Assembly (NCBI GenBank): GCA_900538555.1
Contig: UPYI01000004.1
Span: 182,132 to 246,131 of the forward strand
DNA: 64,000 nt
From: an uncultured Porphyromonadaceae bacterium
GTDB lineage: Bacteria; Bacteroidota; Bacteroidia; Bacteroidales; Barnesiellaceae
Reading direction: 5' to 3'
Shown: positions 8,655-17,056 of the stretch, piece after piece
How positions within the stretch are numbered: position 1 is the first letter of the stretch
Layout of the letters: the number at the start of each line of letters is the position of its first letter
The notes under the pieces: model-generated
What the model saw: the letters and a program-made list of their open reading frames with translations, nothing else
Databases searched by the model: none
What the model was told of the DNA's origin: nothing
Made by a program: the position numbers and the translations under genes

Positions 8655-9040
8655 GTACATTTTTCATCGCACGGAAGGCGCGGATGCTACGCAACGGAGA
8701 GGTACCGATTATTCTGCGCATCACTATCGCAAGCCAACGTGCGGAGCTGAACATCAACCGAACCATCAACCCAGATATGTGGGTTGCGGCAAAAGGCATG
8801 TCCAGAGGCAAAAGCCGGGCTGACATCGAACTTAATCGCTACCTTGAAACTGTGCGGACAAAGCTACTCGCAATCCATACACAGATGGTTGCAGAGAGTA
8901 CGCTCATCAATCCCGATACTATAAAAAAAACATTTTCTCGGTGTTGATGAACAGGCAAAATACGGATGCTCCTTGAAACTTTCCGCGAGAACAACGAGAA
9001 ATACCGCAAGCAGTGTTCAAATGAATTTTCGTCTTGATGA
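8655..9040 (+). pseudogene. tyrosine recombinase (integrase) remnant, N-terminal part with frameshifts
   Basis: The frame STFFIARKARMLRNGEVPI... and ...NRYLETVRTKLLAIH matches the arm-binding and SAM-like N-terminal region of Bacteroidetes tyrosine integrases. The initiator region is lost (an in-frame TAG just upstream). An A8 run near 8925 shifts the frame, after which FLGVDEQAKYG continues in another frame and LLETFRENNEKYRKQ in a third. The catalytic domain (R...HxxR...Y) is absent. The downstream bases up to about 9150 encode ITATIAHTGGNIAQAAK, which looks like a Fis-type HTH fragment (the C-terminal domain of NtrC-family regulators). All this is debris of a decayed integrated element beside tRNA-Lys. 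The rest of 8480-8650 shows no gene. Confidence 0.7.
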
Positions 9041-9173
9041 TACCAGCTTCGAAAAATCAAAAATCACCGCGACCATAGCCCATACCGGAGGCAATATAGC
9101 ACAAGCCGCCAAAATAAAGAGCCCTATGGAGAAAGAGGAAAAAGTATGGACTGAAATAATGTACCACTTTTTA

Positions 9174-9264
9174 GGTGGTATATTACAGCGTTGGTGGTAT
9201 GATTATTGCTCTTCTGTTTTATTTATACTACTTCCAAGGTGGTATATTTGCATATCGGTGGTAT
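9174..9264 (+). promoter_or_regulatory. iterated operator: four GGTGGTAT sites in two pairs
   Basis: GGTGGTAT occurs at 9174-9181, 9193-9200, 9238-9245 and 9257-9264. Within each pair the spacing is exactly 19 bp; the pairs are 64 bp apart. The proximal pair overlaps the fic promoter: one copy precedes the -33 box and the other lies between -33 and -7. This is the arrangement of a repressor operator. Confidence 0.7.
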
Positions 9265-9278
9265 ATTTCGTATCTTTG
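9247..9278 (+). promoter_or_regulatory. predicted fic promoter
   Basis: TTTG (9247-9250), 20 bp, TATCTTTG (9271-9278), matching the Bacteroidetes consensus. The start codon follows 15 nt after the -7 box, so the leader is very short. Confidence 0.75.
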
Positions 9279-9293
9279 CGCTAAATAAGAGAC

Positions 9294-10364
9294 ATGGCAC
9301 AACTCGACAAGCTTTATAGACAGTGGTTAGATCTTCAGCCTCTTTCGGCAGATGACGAAAAACGGTTGAAGCGGAAGTTTATGCTCGATTTCAATTATAA
9401 CAGTAACCATATCGAGGGTAACACTCTTACTTACGGTCAGACAGAGGGACTTCTTCTTCTCGGGGAAGTAATAGGCTCTGCCAAGATGAAAGACCTTGAG
9501 GAGATGAAAGCACATAATATCTGCCTAAATATGGTCGAGCAGGAAGCTGATACAGATAAGCCCTTGACTGAAACATTTATTCGACAGGTTCATCAGGTGA
9601 TGTTGCGCGAGGATTATAAGGTCTATCGCCAGCTGCCCGGTGGTGAAACCACAAGTTACACCGTTCATGCCGGACGCTACAAAACACGGCCTAATTCTGT
9701 TATTACCCCGACTGGAGAGCGGTTTGAATATGCCTCACCGGAAGAAACGCTGGCTTTAATGGCTGATTTAGTACAATGGTATAATAATGCAGTTACGGAA
9801 GGCTCCCTTACCCCTATTCAGCTTGCAGCTCTATTCCATTATCGTTATATCCGTATCCACCCGTTTGAAGATGGCAATGGTCGTATAGCACGACTGATGG
9901 TTAATTTCATCTTGCGCCGTCACAACTGGCCAATGATGGTTATCCGCAGTAAGAATAAGAAAGCATATCTCAACGCATTGGGGCTTGCCGATACCGCAGT
10001 CGGACCAATACCGGCCGATGGTGCACACGCTTCTTTGAAGTCCATAGCTCCATTCGTGGAATACATGGAATCCGCCTTGACAGCCGACATTTCGTCAATG
10101 CTTGAATTCTTGTCAGGCGACAGAGAAACGACGTGGTGGTACAAGGGCGAAATTGTCCGTTTCTCTACACCCACTCCCGCTCGTATTCTCCGCGTCCTTC
10201 AATCGGATCCTAACGCTTCACTCTCGACAATCTCAACAACTCTCGGCATAAGCCGTTCCGCTATCCAAAAACAAGTTGACAAACTCGCTGAAAAAGGCTA
10301 TATCTCTCGACCCGAAGGCAAGAAACGCGGTTGGATAGTTAATGCTAAGAATACTATAGTCTAA
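9294..10364 (+). CDS. Fic family protein (predicted AMPylator) with C-terminal winged helix
   Basis: A 356-residue soluble Fic-domain protein that is expected to transfer AMP (or another phosphate-containing group) to a target protein. The complete active-site motif is H189-P-F-E-D-G-N-G-R197. The N-terminal inhibitory helix motif SxxxE(G/N) is present as S37-N-H-I-E41-G42, so it is a class II Fic that restrains its own activity through the N-terminus. Residues about 285-350 form a winged helix-turn-helix (SLSTISTTLGISRSAIQKQVDKL), so it probably binds DNA. Autoregulation through the GGTGGTAT iterons is an inference from position. Codon use (fewer C-ending codons) differs from neighbouring core genes and it borders integrase debris, so horizontal acquisition is likely. 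No separate antitoxin gene is seen. Confidence 0.95.
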   Translation: MAQLDKLYRQWLDLQPLSADDEKRLKRKFMLDFNYNSNHIEGNTLTYGQTEGLLLLGEVIGSAKMKDLEEMKAHNICLNMVEQEADTDKPLTETFIRQVHQVMLREDYKVYRQLPGGETTSYTVHAGRYKTRPNSVITPTGERFEYASPEETLALMADLVQWYNNAVTEGSLTPIQLAALFHYRYIRIHPFEDGNGRIARLMVNFILRRHNWPMMVIRSKNKKAYLNALGLADTAVGPIPADGAHASLKSIAPFVEYMESALTADISSMLEFLSGDRETTWWYKGEIVRFSTPTPARILRVLQSDPNASLSTISTTLGISRSAIQKQVDKLAEKGYISRPEGKKRGWIVNAKNTIV

Positions 10365-10379
10365 TAAAATGTGTCATAA

Positions 10380-10615
10380 TTATGTGGTCGTAATATCCGA
10401 AACAATAATCCTAACAACTTTCATATACTCTTCAATTATTGGTAATGCTTGTCTTTTTGTAGAAATCAAAAATATAGATGGTTTTAACTTAAGATATGCT
10501 CCATAACGCTGCTTGATAACGTCCTTATAATTTAAATTTAACAAAATATTATCATCAGTTTATACATGAAATGATCGGTTTGCGTGGGCTTCAATACTCG
10601 GAGACCGCAAAAAGA
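10380..10615 (-). pseudogene. possible gene remnant between fic and the acyltransferase
   Basis: The minus strand reads as a protein-like segment without a start codon, ending ...RYGAYLKLKPSIFLIS... EEYMKVVRIIVSD..., with one in-frame TAA near 10565 and the stop at 10380-10382. Composition is AT-rich and protein-like, but I recognise no family. It may be a decayed C-terminal fragment. Nothing else is seen in 10365-10631. Confidence 0.25.
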
Positions 10616-10631
10616 CAACATAAAAAGAGAA

Positions 10632-11646
10632 TCAGGATTTCAATTTTCTCAAATCGGTAATAAAAGGCATATACCGGACAATTACCCACGTAAGCAAATA
10701 ACTGGAAAGGAACGATAAAATTGCCACCGACAACGTAACGATATAAAGATTATCTGCGACAACACGTCGGGCTATCGTACCAAACACAGCAGGCATTGCC
10801 CCCGAGAAGAAATAAAACACAATTGAATTTCTGCCTATAAACTCCAAACTTTTTACCGGTCTCAGCATTTTGGAAAATGCCACCAATAAAGCCGTACCGC
10901 AAACAATCCCGACAAACCCGAGAAAATTGGAGTGCCCACCAAGCCCCAACAACTTCAAACTATGCACATCCCATGTGCTATACATCAACCATACATAAAC
11001 AACGGCGATAGCCGGTAGTGCATATTTTACAACCCTATCAATGTGAGTTTCATAACGATAATAAACTCCACCAAGTGCCATAATGAACGTATAAACGAAG
11101 CCCGTACTATAATACCAAGGGAAAAAAGCGGCAGCATCGTTTGCTTCCCGGCTTGCACTCAGATACGATCCAACAGCAAACAACAAGGCTGTCGCCAAGA
11201 CATAAAACCAAATAGACGATCTCTTAAACAATAATAAAAGCAACAGACACAATTGGGCTACTACTAGTGCAGACGTAAACCAATAACTGATACCGCCGAA
11301 AACATAAAAGAAATAGTCGCTTATCGCCATATCTCCTTTATGAAAAAAGACCTTAGGCAAATATATAAGTGTCGAGAAGAGTATGGTCGGAATCACCAGA
11401 CGGAATAATACATTTTTTAACGCATTACCCCCCCCCAGATTTAATATTTGTTAAATCAAAAGCTAAATACTTCTTAAAAAACAAATACCCGCTTACAAAG
11501 AAAAAGGCATTAACATAAAAAGGCATCAAGGCATAGCCATAATCCGTATTCCCCAAGCCGTAATACTGTTGCGAATGCAGTAAATAAACAGAAAACATAC
11601 AAATCGCTTTTACCGCATCGATCCAAAACAATTTAGTTGCAGACAT
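10632..11646 (-). pseudogene. acyltransferase 3 family gene, frame broken at a G9 tract (probable phase-variable locus)
   Basis: Membrane acyltransferase of the OafA/WecH type, which O-acylates surface glycans. The N-terminal frame (11646 to 11425) begins MSATKLFWIDAVKAICMFSVYLLH, with the family's first membrane helix and catalytic-type His, and stops just after a run of nine G on the coding strand (11436-11428). The rest (NALKNVLFRLVIPTILF... to 10632) continues in another frame with about eight more membrane helices. Removing one G restores a single frame of about 337 residues, the normal family length. With G9 or G10 translation stops at once. This is the signature of slipped-strand phase variation, with a sequencing error as the alternative. 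No sugar-pathway neighbours lie in the window. Confidence 0.85.
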
Positions 11647-11704
11647 CTTTTTTCTTTTTTATTCGGTTAAATACCACAGCCGGGTTATGAAACAACACCC
11701 TCAA

Positions 11705-11805
11705 ATAAAAACGGACGAAAAAGTCATCAAGTAGAAAGTCAAACGGATTATACCGCGAGGTGTAGTATTTATTGAAAACCACGAGTTTAAAATAAACTTT
11801 CTACC
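11705..11805. repeat. degenerate single unit of the palindrome-core repeat
   Basis: The stretch around CATCAAGTAGAAAGTCAAACGG followed by ATTATAC..GAGG.GTAG..TTTATTGAAAACC can be aligned with units at 25.1 and 42 kb (CATCAAGTGACAACTTGAATGG, ATTATGCCGAGGCGTAGCGTTTATT), but the palindrome has decayed. The remainder of 11647-11893 has no gene. Confidence 0.45.
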
Positions 11806-11893
11806 CTCCTCCAAGTTTCGGCGAAAATCCATTAGAATATAGAAAAAAAAAGAAATGCGTACCAAAATTTGATACGCGTTACTTTTTCGCTTG

Positions 11894-11981
11894 CGGAGTA
11901 AGGGGGATTCGAACCCCCGATACGCTTTTGACGTATACACGCTTTCCAGGCGTGCCTCTTCAACCACTCGAGCATCACTCC
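11894..11981 (-). tRNA. tRNA-Ser (anticodon GGA)
   Basis: 88-nt class II tRNA on the minus strand: acceptor GGAGTGA / TTACTCC with discriminator G, anticodon stem CACGC/GCGTG with loop CTGGAAA (anticodon GGA), a long variable arm (TATACGTC..GCGTATC) and T arm GGGGG-TTCGAAT-CCCCC. A TATCTTTG box at 12019-12012 lies about 30 nt upstream and is probably its promoter. Confidence 0.96.
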
Positions 11982-12092
11982 AAAATGATTGTCTGTTTTC
12001 AAGAACGGATGCAAAGATAATATAAATCTTCGGTTTTCCCGACTATTTTGTCGATTTTACGCAAAACTTTTTTATCGACAAACGATACCATG

Positions 12093-12857
12093 CTATATAC
12101 CAAATAGTTGCATAGCGTTATTAGTCGTACGAGCTACCACTTCGTCTGTTGTCAAATCCAAGATTGCCGCAATCCGCTTCGCTATTTCCGGCAAATACGA
12201 CGGTTCGTTTCGCTTACCTCTATACGGAACCGGAGCCAGATAAGGAGCATCGGTTTCCAATAACAGACGATCGATACCGACTTCCCGCACCATATCTTCG
12301 AGACGGGCATTTTTAAACGTGACAATGCCGTTGATCCCGAAATAGAAATCGGCTATCGAACGAACTTCTCTCACCTGACCGGCAGTTCCGGTAAAACTAT
12401 GAAACACGCCGCACAATGCGGCATCGGAAACCGAACGCAACACTTCCGTTATTTCGTTGAATGCTTCGCGGCAATGAATGATTACCGGCAAGCGGCGAGC
12501 CATCGCCCATCGGGTCTGAACGGCAAAAGCATCCTGCTGTTCGCGCAGATAAGTCTTGTCCCAATACAAATCGATTCCGATCTCTCCCACCGCACAATAA
12601 TCCCCCTCGGATAGCAACCATTCCGTTTCGGCAAGAGCTTCGCGATATCCGGCATCGACCGATGTCGGATGCAATCCCATAGCTGCCCGACAATAATCGG
12701 GATACATCGCCATTGTCGCCAGCAAAGCCGGTACGGTGCTCAAATCCACATTCGGAAGTATCAACGACGACACACCGGCTTCTTTTGCACGACGCACCAC
12801 CTCGTCCTGTTCTCCGGCAAAATCTTCTAAATAAATATGGGTATGGGTATCAATCAT
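12093..12857 (-). CDS. TatD family metal-dependent hydrolase (DNase)
   Basis: Cytoplasmic TIM-barrel amidohydrolase-type enzyme; characterised TatD proteins are 3'-5' exonucleases on single-stranded DNA/RNA. The metal motif HxH is at the N-terminus (MIDTHTH), further ligands appear in 'AVGEIGIDLYWD' (Glu), 'PVIIHCREA' (His), 'CGVFHSFTG' (His) and 'LLLETDAPYL' (Asp). Start at 12857 overlaps the upstream stop by 8 nt and begins directly at the conserved core (254 residues); an in-frame ATG at 12881 adds eight residues and cannot be excluded. The overlap indicates translational coupling with the upstream gene of unknown function. Confidence 0.93.
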   Translation of the reverse strand: MIDTHTHIYLEDFAGEQDEVVRRAKEAGVSSLILPNVDLSTVPALLATMAMYPDYCRAAMGLHPTSVDAGYREALAETEWLLSEGDYCAVGEIGIDLYWDKTYLREQQDAFAVQTRWAMARRLPVIIHCREAFNEITEVLRSVSDAALCGVFHSFTGTAGQVREVRSIADFYFGINGIVTFKNARLEDMVREVGIDRLLLETDAPYLAPVPYRGKRNEPSYLPEIAKRIAAILDLTTDEVVARTTNNAMQLFGI

Positions 12858-13560
12858 CGGTAGATTCGGCTTGTTTCTCATTGGAGTGATAATAGTAGAT
12901 CACACCATAGCTGCGACAGGTGTCCAGCCGGACGTCGTTGGGCAAATCCCGAAAACGTTCCTCTACGATATTCCACAATTCGAGTATAAGCGCATCTATC
13001 TGTTCGCGCAAGGATGCGATCGGCGCCTGTGCCCGTTGTGTATTGAGTTTATGATATTGTTGCTCCTGATACGAATCCTTGAACACGTCGTACAACACCG
13101 ATACTTTGGCTATCGACGGTGTATAGATAGGGACACCGCCTTTCGAGGTCCGCGCCCGTTCACCGTCGATCACTTTCTTTCCCCATTCCAATACGGCAGA
13201 CTCGCTCGCCAGATCGGGCACCGTGTTTTCATCGGTGGCAAGGCCATACAGCGATTTATGTTCCCGCTTCACCTCTTGCCTGATCACCGCCATATTCAGC
13301 ACCTGTATAAAATGCGACACGTAAAGCCGGGCATTTTTCAGATGTACCTGATGTTTCTTGTTCGCTTTCGCCTGTTCGTTGTATGTACTTTTAAACCGAT
13401 CGACCGCCGTCTCGAATTTCGGCAACAGGGTCTCTATCTCATGGACCAACTTAAATGGGATCACCGGATTTTCCGAGAAAGGCATCTGGCTTTTTGAAAG
13501 AGCTTTTTTCAACGAGGATATCCGGGCTGCATCCGTATTGGGCAATCGACGATATGGCAT
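12850..13560 (-). CDS. conserved Bacteroidetes-type protein of unknown function
   Basis: A 236-residue soluble protein without signal peptide or membrane helices, mostly predicted alpha-helical, with charged helices at about residues 30-110 and 160-220. I do not recognise the family. It overlaps the tatD-like gene downstream and follows the polyprenyl synthase gene after 29 bp, so ispA-like, this gene and tatD-like probably form one minus-strand transcript. The residues 'KGGVPIYTPSIAKVSVLYD' look like a conserved core, but no catalytic motif is evident. Confidence 0.8.
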   Translation of the reverse strand: MPYRRLPNTDAARISSLKKALSKSQMPFSENPVIPFKLVHEIETLLPKFETAVDRFKSTYNEQAKANKKHQVHLKNARLYVSHFIQVLNMAVIRQEVKREHKSLYGLATDENTVPDLASESAVLEWGKKVIDGERARTSKGGVPIYTPSIAKVSVLYDVFKDSYQEQQYHKLNTQRAQAPIASLREQIDALILELWNIVEERFRDLPNDVRLDTCRSYGVIYYYHSNEKQAESTDD

Positions 13561-13589
13561 GGTCTGTTCTCCTTATTCTATTCTCAACA

Positions 13590-14564
13590 TTAATGATTTC
13601 GTCCCATCAACCGGGCGGATAATTCTTCCAACGGCTGGCGCAAACCGGCATCCACCGTCACTTCCGAAAGGCATTTCATCGCCTTGTCGAAATATGCCGC
13701 GATTTTTTCGGCACACAGTTCTTTGATTCCCAAACGATCGTACAATCCGGTAACCACAGCTATCTTTTCTTCGGCATCGGCATCCGGATTCCCGACCCAC
13801 TGTCCCAATATCCGGGCATCATCGCCTTGCGCCAGACGCCGGGCACTGATCAGCATATATGTTTTCTTGTCGTTCAGTATATCGCCGCCGATATTCTTTC
13901 CGAATACAGCCGGATCGCCATACACATCGAGATAGTCGTCCTGCAACTGGAATGCCAGCCCGATATTTTCACCGAAACGGTACAGCCGGTCGGCATCCTC
14001 GTCGGATGCACCGCCGATTATCGCACCGATCTTCAATGCGCCGCCCAGCAACACGGAAGTTTTCAATCGGATCATTTCGATATACTCCTCCTCCGAAACA
14101 TCGTTACGGGATTCAAAATCCATATCGAGCTGCTGTCCTTCACAAATTTCCAATGCGGTTTTCAGGAACAGATCTATCACCCGACCGGTGCGTACCGGAG
14201 TGGCGGAGATATAGCGGAATGCCAGAATCTGCATCGCATCGCCCGAAAGTATCGCACTGTTTTCGTTCCACACCTTATGCACAGTCGGTTTTCCCCGACG
14301 CATATCGGCTTTATCCATCACATCGTCATGGAGCAACGTAAAATTATGGAATATTTCCAACCCCAGCGCGGCATTCATTGCCGGACGATAATCGCCGCCG
14401 AACATCTCGGCAGCCATCAATGTCAATACCGGACGAATGCGTTTCCCGCCCAACGAAAGTTCGTAACGGATCGGGGCATACAAATCGTCGGGGACAGCCG
14501 GATATTGTATCTCCGACAATTCCCTGTTCAGTACGTCTATATATTTTTGCAGTGTATCCATCAT
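13590..14564 (-). CDS. polyprenyl diphosphate synthase
   Basis: Trans-prenyltransferase that condenses isopentenyl diphosphate with an allylic diphosphate; cytoplasmic. The 324-residue protein has GGKRIRP, the first aspartate-rich motif DDVMD (residues 80-84), GQQLDM, and the second aspartate-rich motif DDYLD (209-213). Phe lies five residues before the first DDxxD, a position where bulky residues shorten the product in this family, so a C15-C20 product is somewhat more likely than a long quinone tail; this is an inference. ATG at 14564 is used (14561 also possible; the TTG upstream is less likely). It heads a three-gene cluster with a gene of unknown function and tatD-like. Confidence 0.92.
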   Translation of the reverse strand: MMDTLQKYIDVLNRELSEIQYPAVPDDLYAPIRYELSLGGKRIRPVLTLMAAEMFGGDYRPAMNAALGLEIFHNFTLLHDDVMDKADMRRGKPTVHKVWNENSAILSGDAMQILAFRYISATPVRTGRVIDLFLKTALEICEGQQLDMDFESRNDVSEEEYIEMIRLKTSVLLGGALKIGAIIGGASDEDADRLYRFGENIGLAFQLQDDYLDVYGDPAVFGKNIGGDILNDKKTYMLISARRLAQGDDARILGQWVGNPDADAEEKIAVVTGLYDRLGIKELCAEKIAAYFDKAMKCLSEVTVDAGLRQPLEELSARLMGRNH

Positions 14565-14850
14565 TATCAATTATAAGGTTTTCAAAGTTATATCTTTTCC
14601 CACACAACAACAATCTTTTTTTCTTTTTTTTACATTACAACGATTCGTAGTGCCCTTTTTGTCCTCATCGCCTGCCCGACAAACCCGCACCCGATCCACA
14701 CCGGCACCCCGTGTGGAAAAGATTTTTCAAAGAAGCGCACGTCGGGTATAATTTATTTCCACTTTTTCCGTTATTAGTATTGATCGGAACTGTCCGGCAA
14801 CCGGATGTACCAACCCTCACATTTCGAAAAGAGGAAAGAACAGGAAGAAA

Positions 14851-15882
14851 ATGAATTATAGGAATCGTATCATATCCGCATTTTTAGCAGGGAGCTTCGT
14901 TGCCTCCGGCATCACAGCCGCCGCGCAAGGAGGGTCCACCTCATACGATTTTCTGAATATTCCTACTGCCGCACACACCTACGCTTTGGGCGGCACCAAC
15001 CTGACCCTTATCGAAGAAGACATCAATCAGGTAAGCCAAAACCCCGCGCTCATGGGTCCGGAAATGGACATGCAATTGGGGCTGAACTATATGCACTACA
15101 TCGGGAACATCAATCTCGCCGGGGTCACATTCGGCATGGCTGCCACCGAACGTAGCGCATGGGCTGCCGGAATCCAATATTTCGGATACGGCAAAATGAC
15201 CCAGACCGAAGCCGACGGAACGATTGTCGGTACATTTTCGCCGCAGGATGTCGTGTTCAACGGGTTGTATTCGCACGAGATATTCCGGAATTTCCGGGGC
15301 GGCATCAACCTCAAATTAGTCTATTCGGCATACGAAAAATATTCGGCACTGGCAATGGCTGTCGATTTGGGCGTAAATTATTACAACCCGAACAACGACC
15401 TGTCGCTGTCGCTCGTATTCAAGAATCTCGGCGGACAGTTGAAACGGTTCAACGATATTCACAATCCCCTCCCGTGGGACATACAGATCGGATATAGCCA
15501 GTCGTTGGCTTTGGCTCCGATCCGTTTTTCGGTCACAGCCCGACACTTGAACCGTTGGAGCCTGCCCTATCCGGCAAGCGACAATCAATCGGGCGGTCAG
15601 AGCGTAGTCACAAAAAACAACTTTGCCGACAACCTTTTCCGCCACCTCATTTTCGGTGTAGAATATCTGCCTACCGACTACATGTACATCGGCTTGGGTT
15701 ACAACTACAAGACCCGCACCGACATGAAGACGGATGCCCGAAACATCCTGTCGGGATTCAGCATCGGTGCAGGTATCCGGGTACGGATGTTCAGCGTCGG
15801 TGTAGCCGTCGCCCAGCAACATATCAAAGGCACTACGGTAATGGTAAACCTCACGACCAACCTCTACGAATTCAAACGGTAA
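14851..15882 (+). CDS. porQ: type IX secretion system protein PorQ
   Basis: Outer-membrane beta-barrel protein of the T9SS, working with PorU, PorV and PorZ in the attachment complex that processes and anchors cargo at the surface. The 343-residue protein has a signal peptide (about 1-25, ending AAAQ) and the strongly family-typical N-terminus STSYDFLNIPTAAHTYALGG followed by QNPALMG, then alternating beta-strand segments to the C-terminus. ATG at 14851 is preceded by a purine-rich stretch. The order porQ-cmk-ispH is, to my knowledge, the same as in Porphyromonas gingivalis. It implies that the T9SS-type cargo proteins in this window have a working export route. Confidence 0.93.
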   Translation: MNYRNRIISAFLAGSFVASGITAAAQGGSTSYDFLNIPTAAHTYALGGTNLTLIEEDINQVSQNPALMGPEMDMQLGLNYMHYIGNINLAGVTFGMAATERSAWAAGIQYFGYGKMTQTEADGTIVGTFSPQDVVFNGLYSHEIFRNFRGGINLKLVYSAYEKYSALAMAVDLGVNYYNPNNDLSLSLVFKNLGGQLKRFNDIHNPLPWDIQIGYSQSLALAPIRFSVTARHLNRWSLPYPASDNQSGGQSVVTKNNFADNLFRHLIFGVEYLPTDYMYIGLGYNYKTRTDMKTDARNILSGFSIGAGIRVRMFSVGVAVAQQHIKGTTVMVNLTTNLYEFKR

Positions 15883-15974
15883 ACTACGCCTGCCCTTCTT
15901 CCGGCACATGTAAAGCCCGAAGTGCCGGACCTCGTTCCAGAAATCACAGCTTCGGCTTCGCGTCGGAAAAACTG

Positions 15975-16240
15975 CAAATAAATTTGCGTTTGCGCTCGGC
16001 TTATCCGTACTTTGACTACGTCTTAGATACTTCGCCTCAGCAAACTTGCAAATAAATTTGCGTTTGCGCTCGGCTTATGCGTATCTTTGCACTATGCGCG
16101 AATATAGGAGGCGGTTCGGCATAGTTCAAATAAATTTGACTCTGCCCTCGCCTTTCACTATATTTGTAGAAGATAAGCTACGCCTTAACATAGACCAAGT
16201 AAACTTATCTCTGTTTTCGGCTTGCATTATCTTTGTAAAC
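15975..16240. repeat. palindrome-core repeat array carrying -7 boxes upstream of cmk
   Basis: Cores: CAAATAAATTTG at 15975-15986, 16049-16060 and 16127-16138, and AAGTAAACTT at 16197-16206. Each is followed by a GCTCGGC or CTCTG..TCGGC-like flank and a promoter-like -7 box: TATCTTTG 16082-16089, TATATTTG 16159-16166, TATCTTTG 16229-16236, 77 and 70 bp apart, all pointing at cmk. No gene lies in 15883-16344. Confidence 0.85.
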
Positions 16241-16344
16241 AAGTTGCATCCCGACATAACAGGATTGCCCGATAACCGACAAGCAGCATGAATGGTGCGA
16301 TCGGTCTTATCGTTTTATAGTAAAGAATCTTTTCTAACCCGAAT

Positions 16345-17052
16345 ATGGAACATACAACACCTAAAATAGTGATTGCCATCGACGGCTTTTCCTCATGCGG
16401 GAAAAGCACCATGGCAAAAGATTTAGCCCGTAAGATCGGCTATATCTACATCGACAGCGGCGCCATGTACCGCGCTGTCACTTTATTCTGTCTGAACCGC
16501 GGGCTGATCGACGGCGACACGGTCGATACCGAAGCCTTACGTCCGCTGATGACGGAGATACATATCGAGTTCCGGCTGAATCCGGCAACCGGAAAAGCCG
16601 ACACCTACCTCAACGGAGAGAACGTCGAACAGGAAATCCGCTCGATGCGTGTTTCCGACAAAGTCAGCCCGGTCAGTGCCATTCCGTTCGTACGCACCGC
16701 CTTAGTCGCCCTGCAACAGGAAATGGGCAGACAGAAAGGTATCGTCATGGACGGTCGGGACATCGGCACCACGGTATTCCCCGACGCCGAGTTGAAAATA
16801 TTCGTCACCGCCTCAGCCGCAACCCGTGCGCAACGGCGTGTAGACGAATTGCGTGCCAAAGGTGTACCCGTCGATTTCGACGAAGTCGTCGCCAACATCG
16901 TAAAACGCGACCACATCGACCAGACCCGTAAGGAAAGTCCGTTGCGGAAAGCCGACGATGCGATCGAACTCGACAACTCCACCCTTACGATCGAACAGCA
17001 AAACCAATGGTTGGAAGAGCGGTTTCACGAAGTTCTCCTCCGAAAAGCATAA
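16345..17052 (+). CDS. cmk: cytidylate kinase
   Basis: Phosphorylates CMP and dCMP to the diphosphates; cytoplasmic. The 235-residue protein has the P-loop G-F-S-S-C-G-K-S-T (residues 14-22), the DSGAMYRA nucleotide-specificity segment, 'GRDIGTTVFPDAELKIFVTA' and the lid/Arg region 'RDHIDQTRKESPLRKADDAIELD'. Length is usual for the family. The transcript probably starts in the repeat array upstream (last -7 box 109 bp before the ATG). Four bases separate its stop from ispH, so the two are translated together. Confidence 0.97.
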   Translation: MEHTTPKIVIAIDGFSSCGKSTMAKDLARKIGYIYIDSGAMYRAVTLFCLNRGLIDGDTVDTEALRPLMTEIHIEFRLNPATGKADTYLNGENVEQEIRSMRVSDKVSPVSAIPFVRTALVALQQEMGRQKGIVMDGRDIGTTVFPDAELKIFVTASAATRAQRRVDELRAKGVPVDFDEVVANIVKRDHIDQTRKESPLRKADDAIELDNSTLTIEQQNQWLEERFHEVLLRKA

Positions 17053-17056
17053 TATC

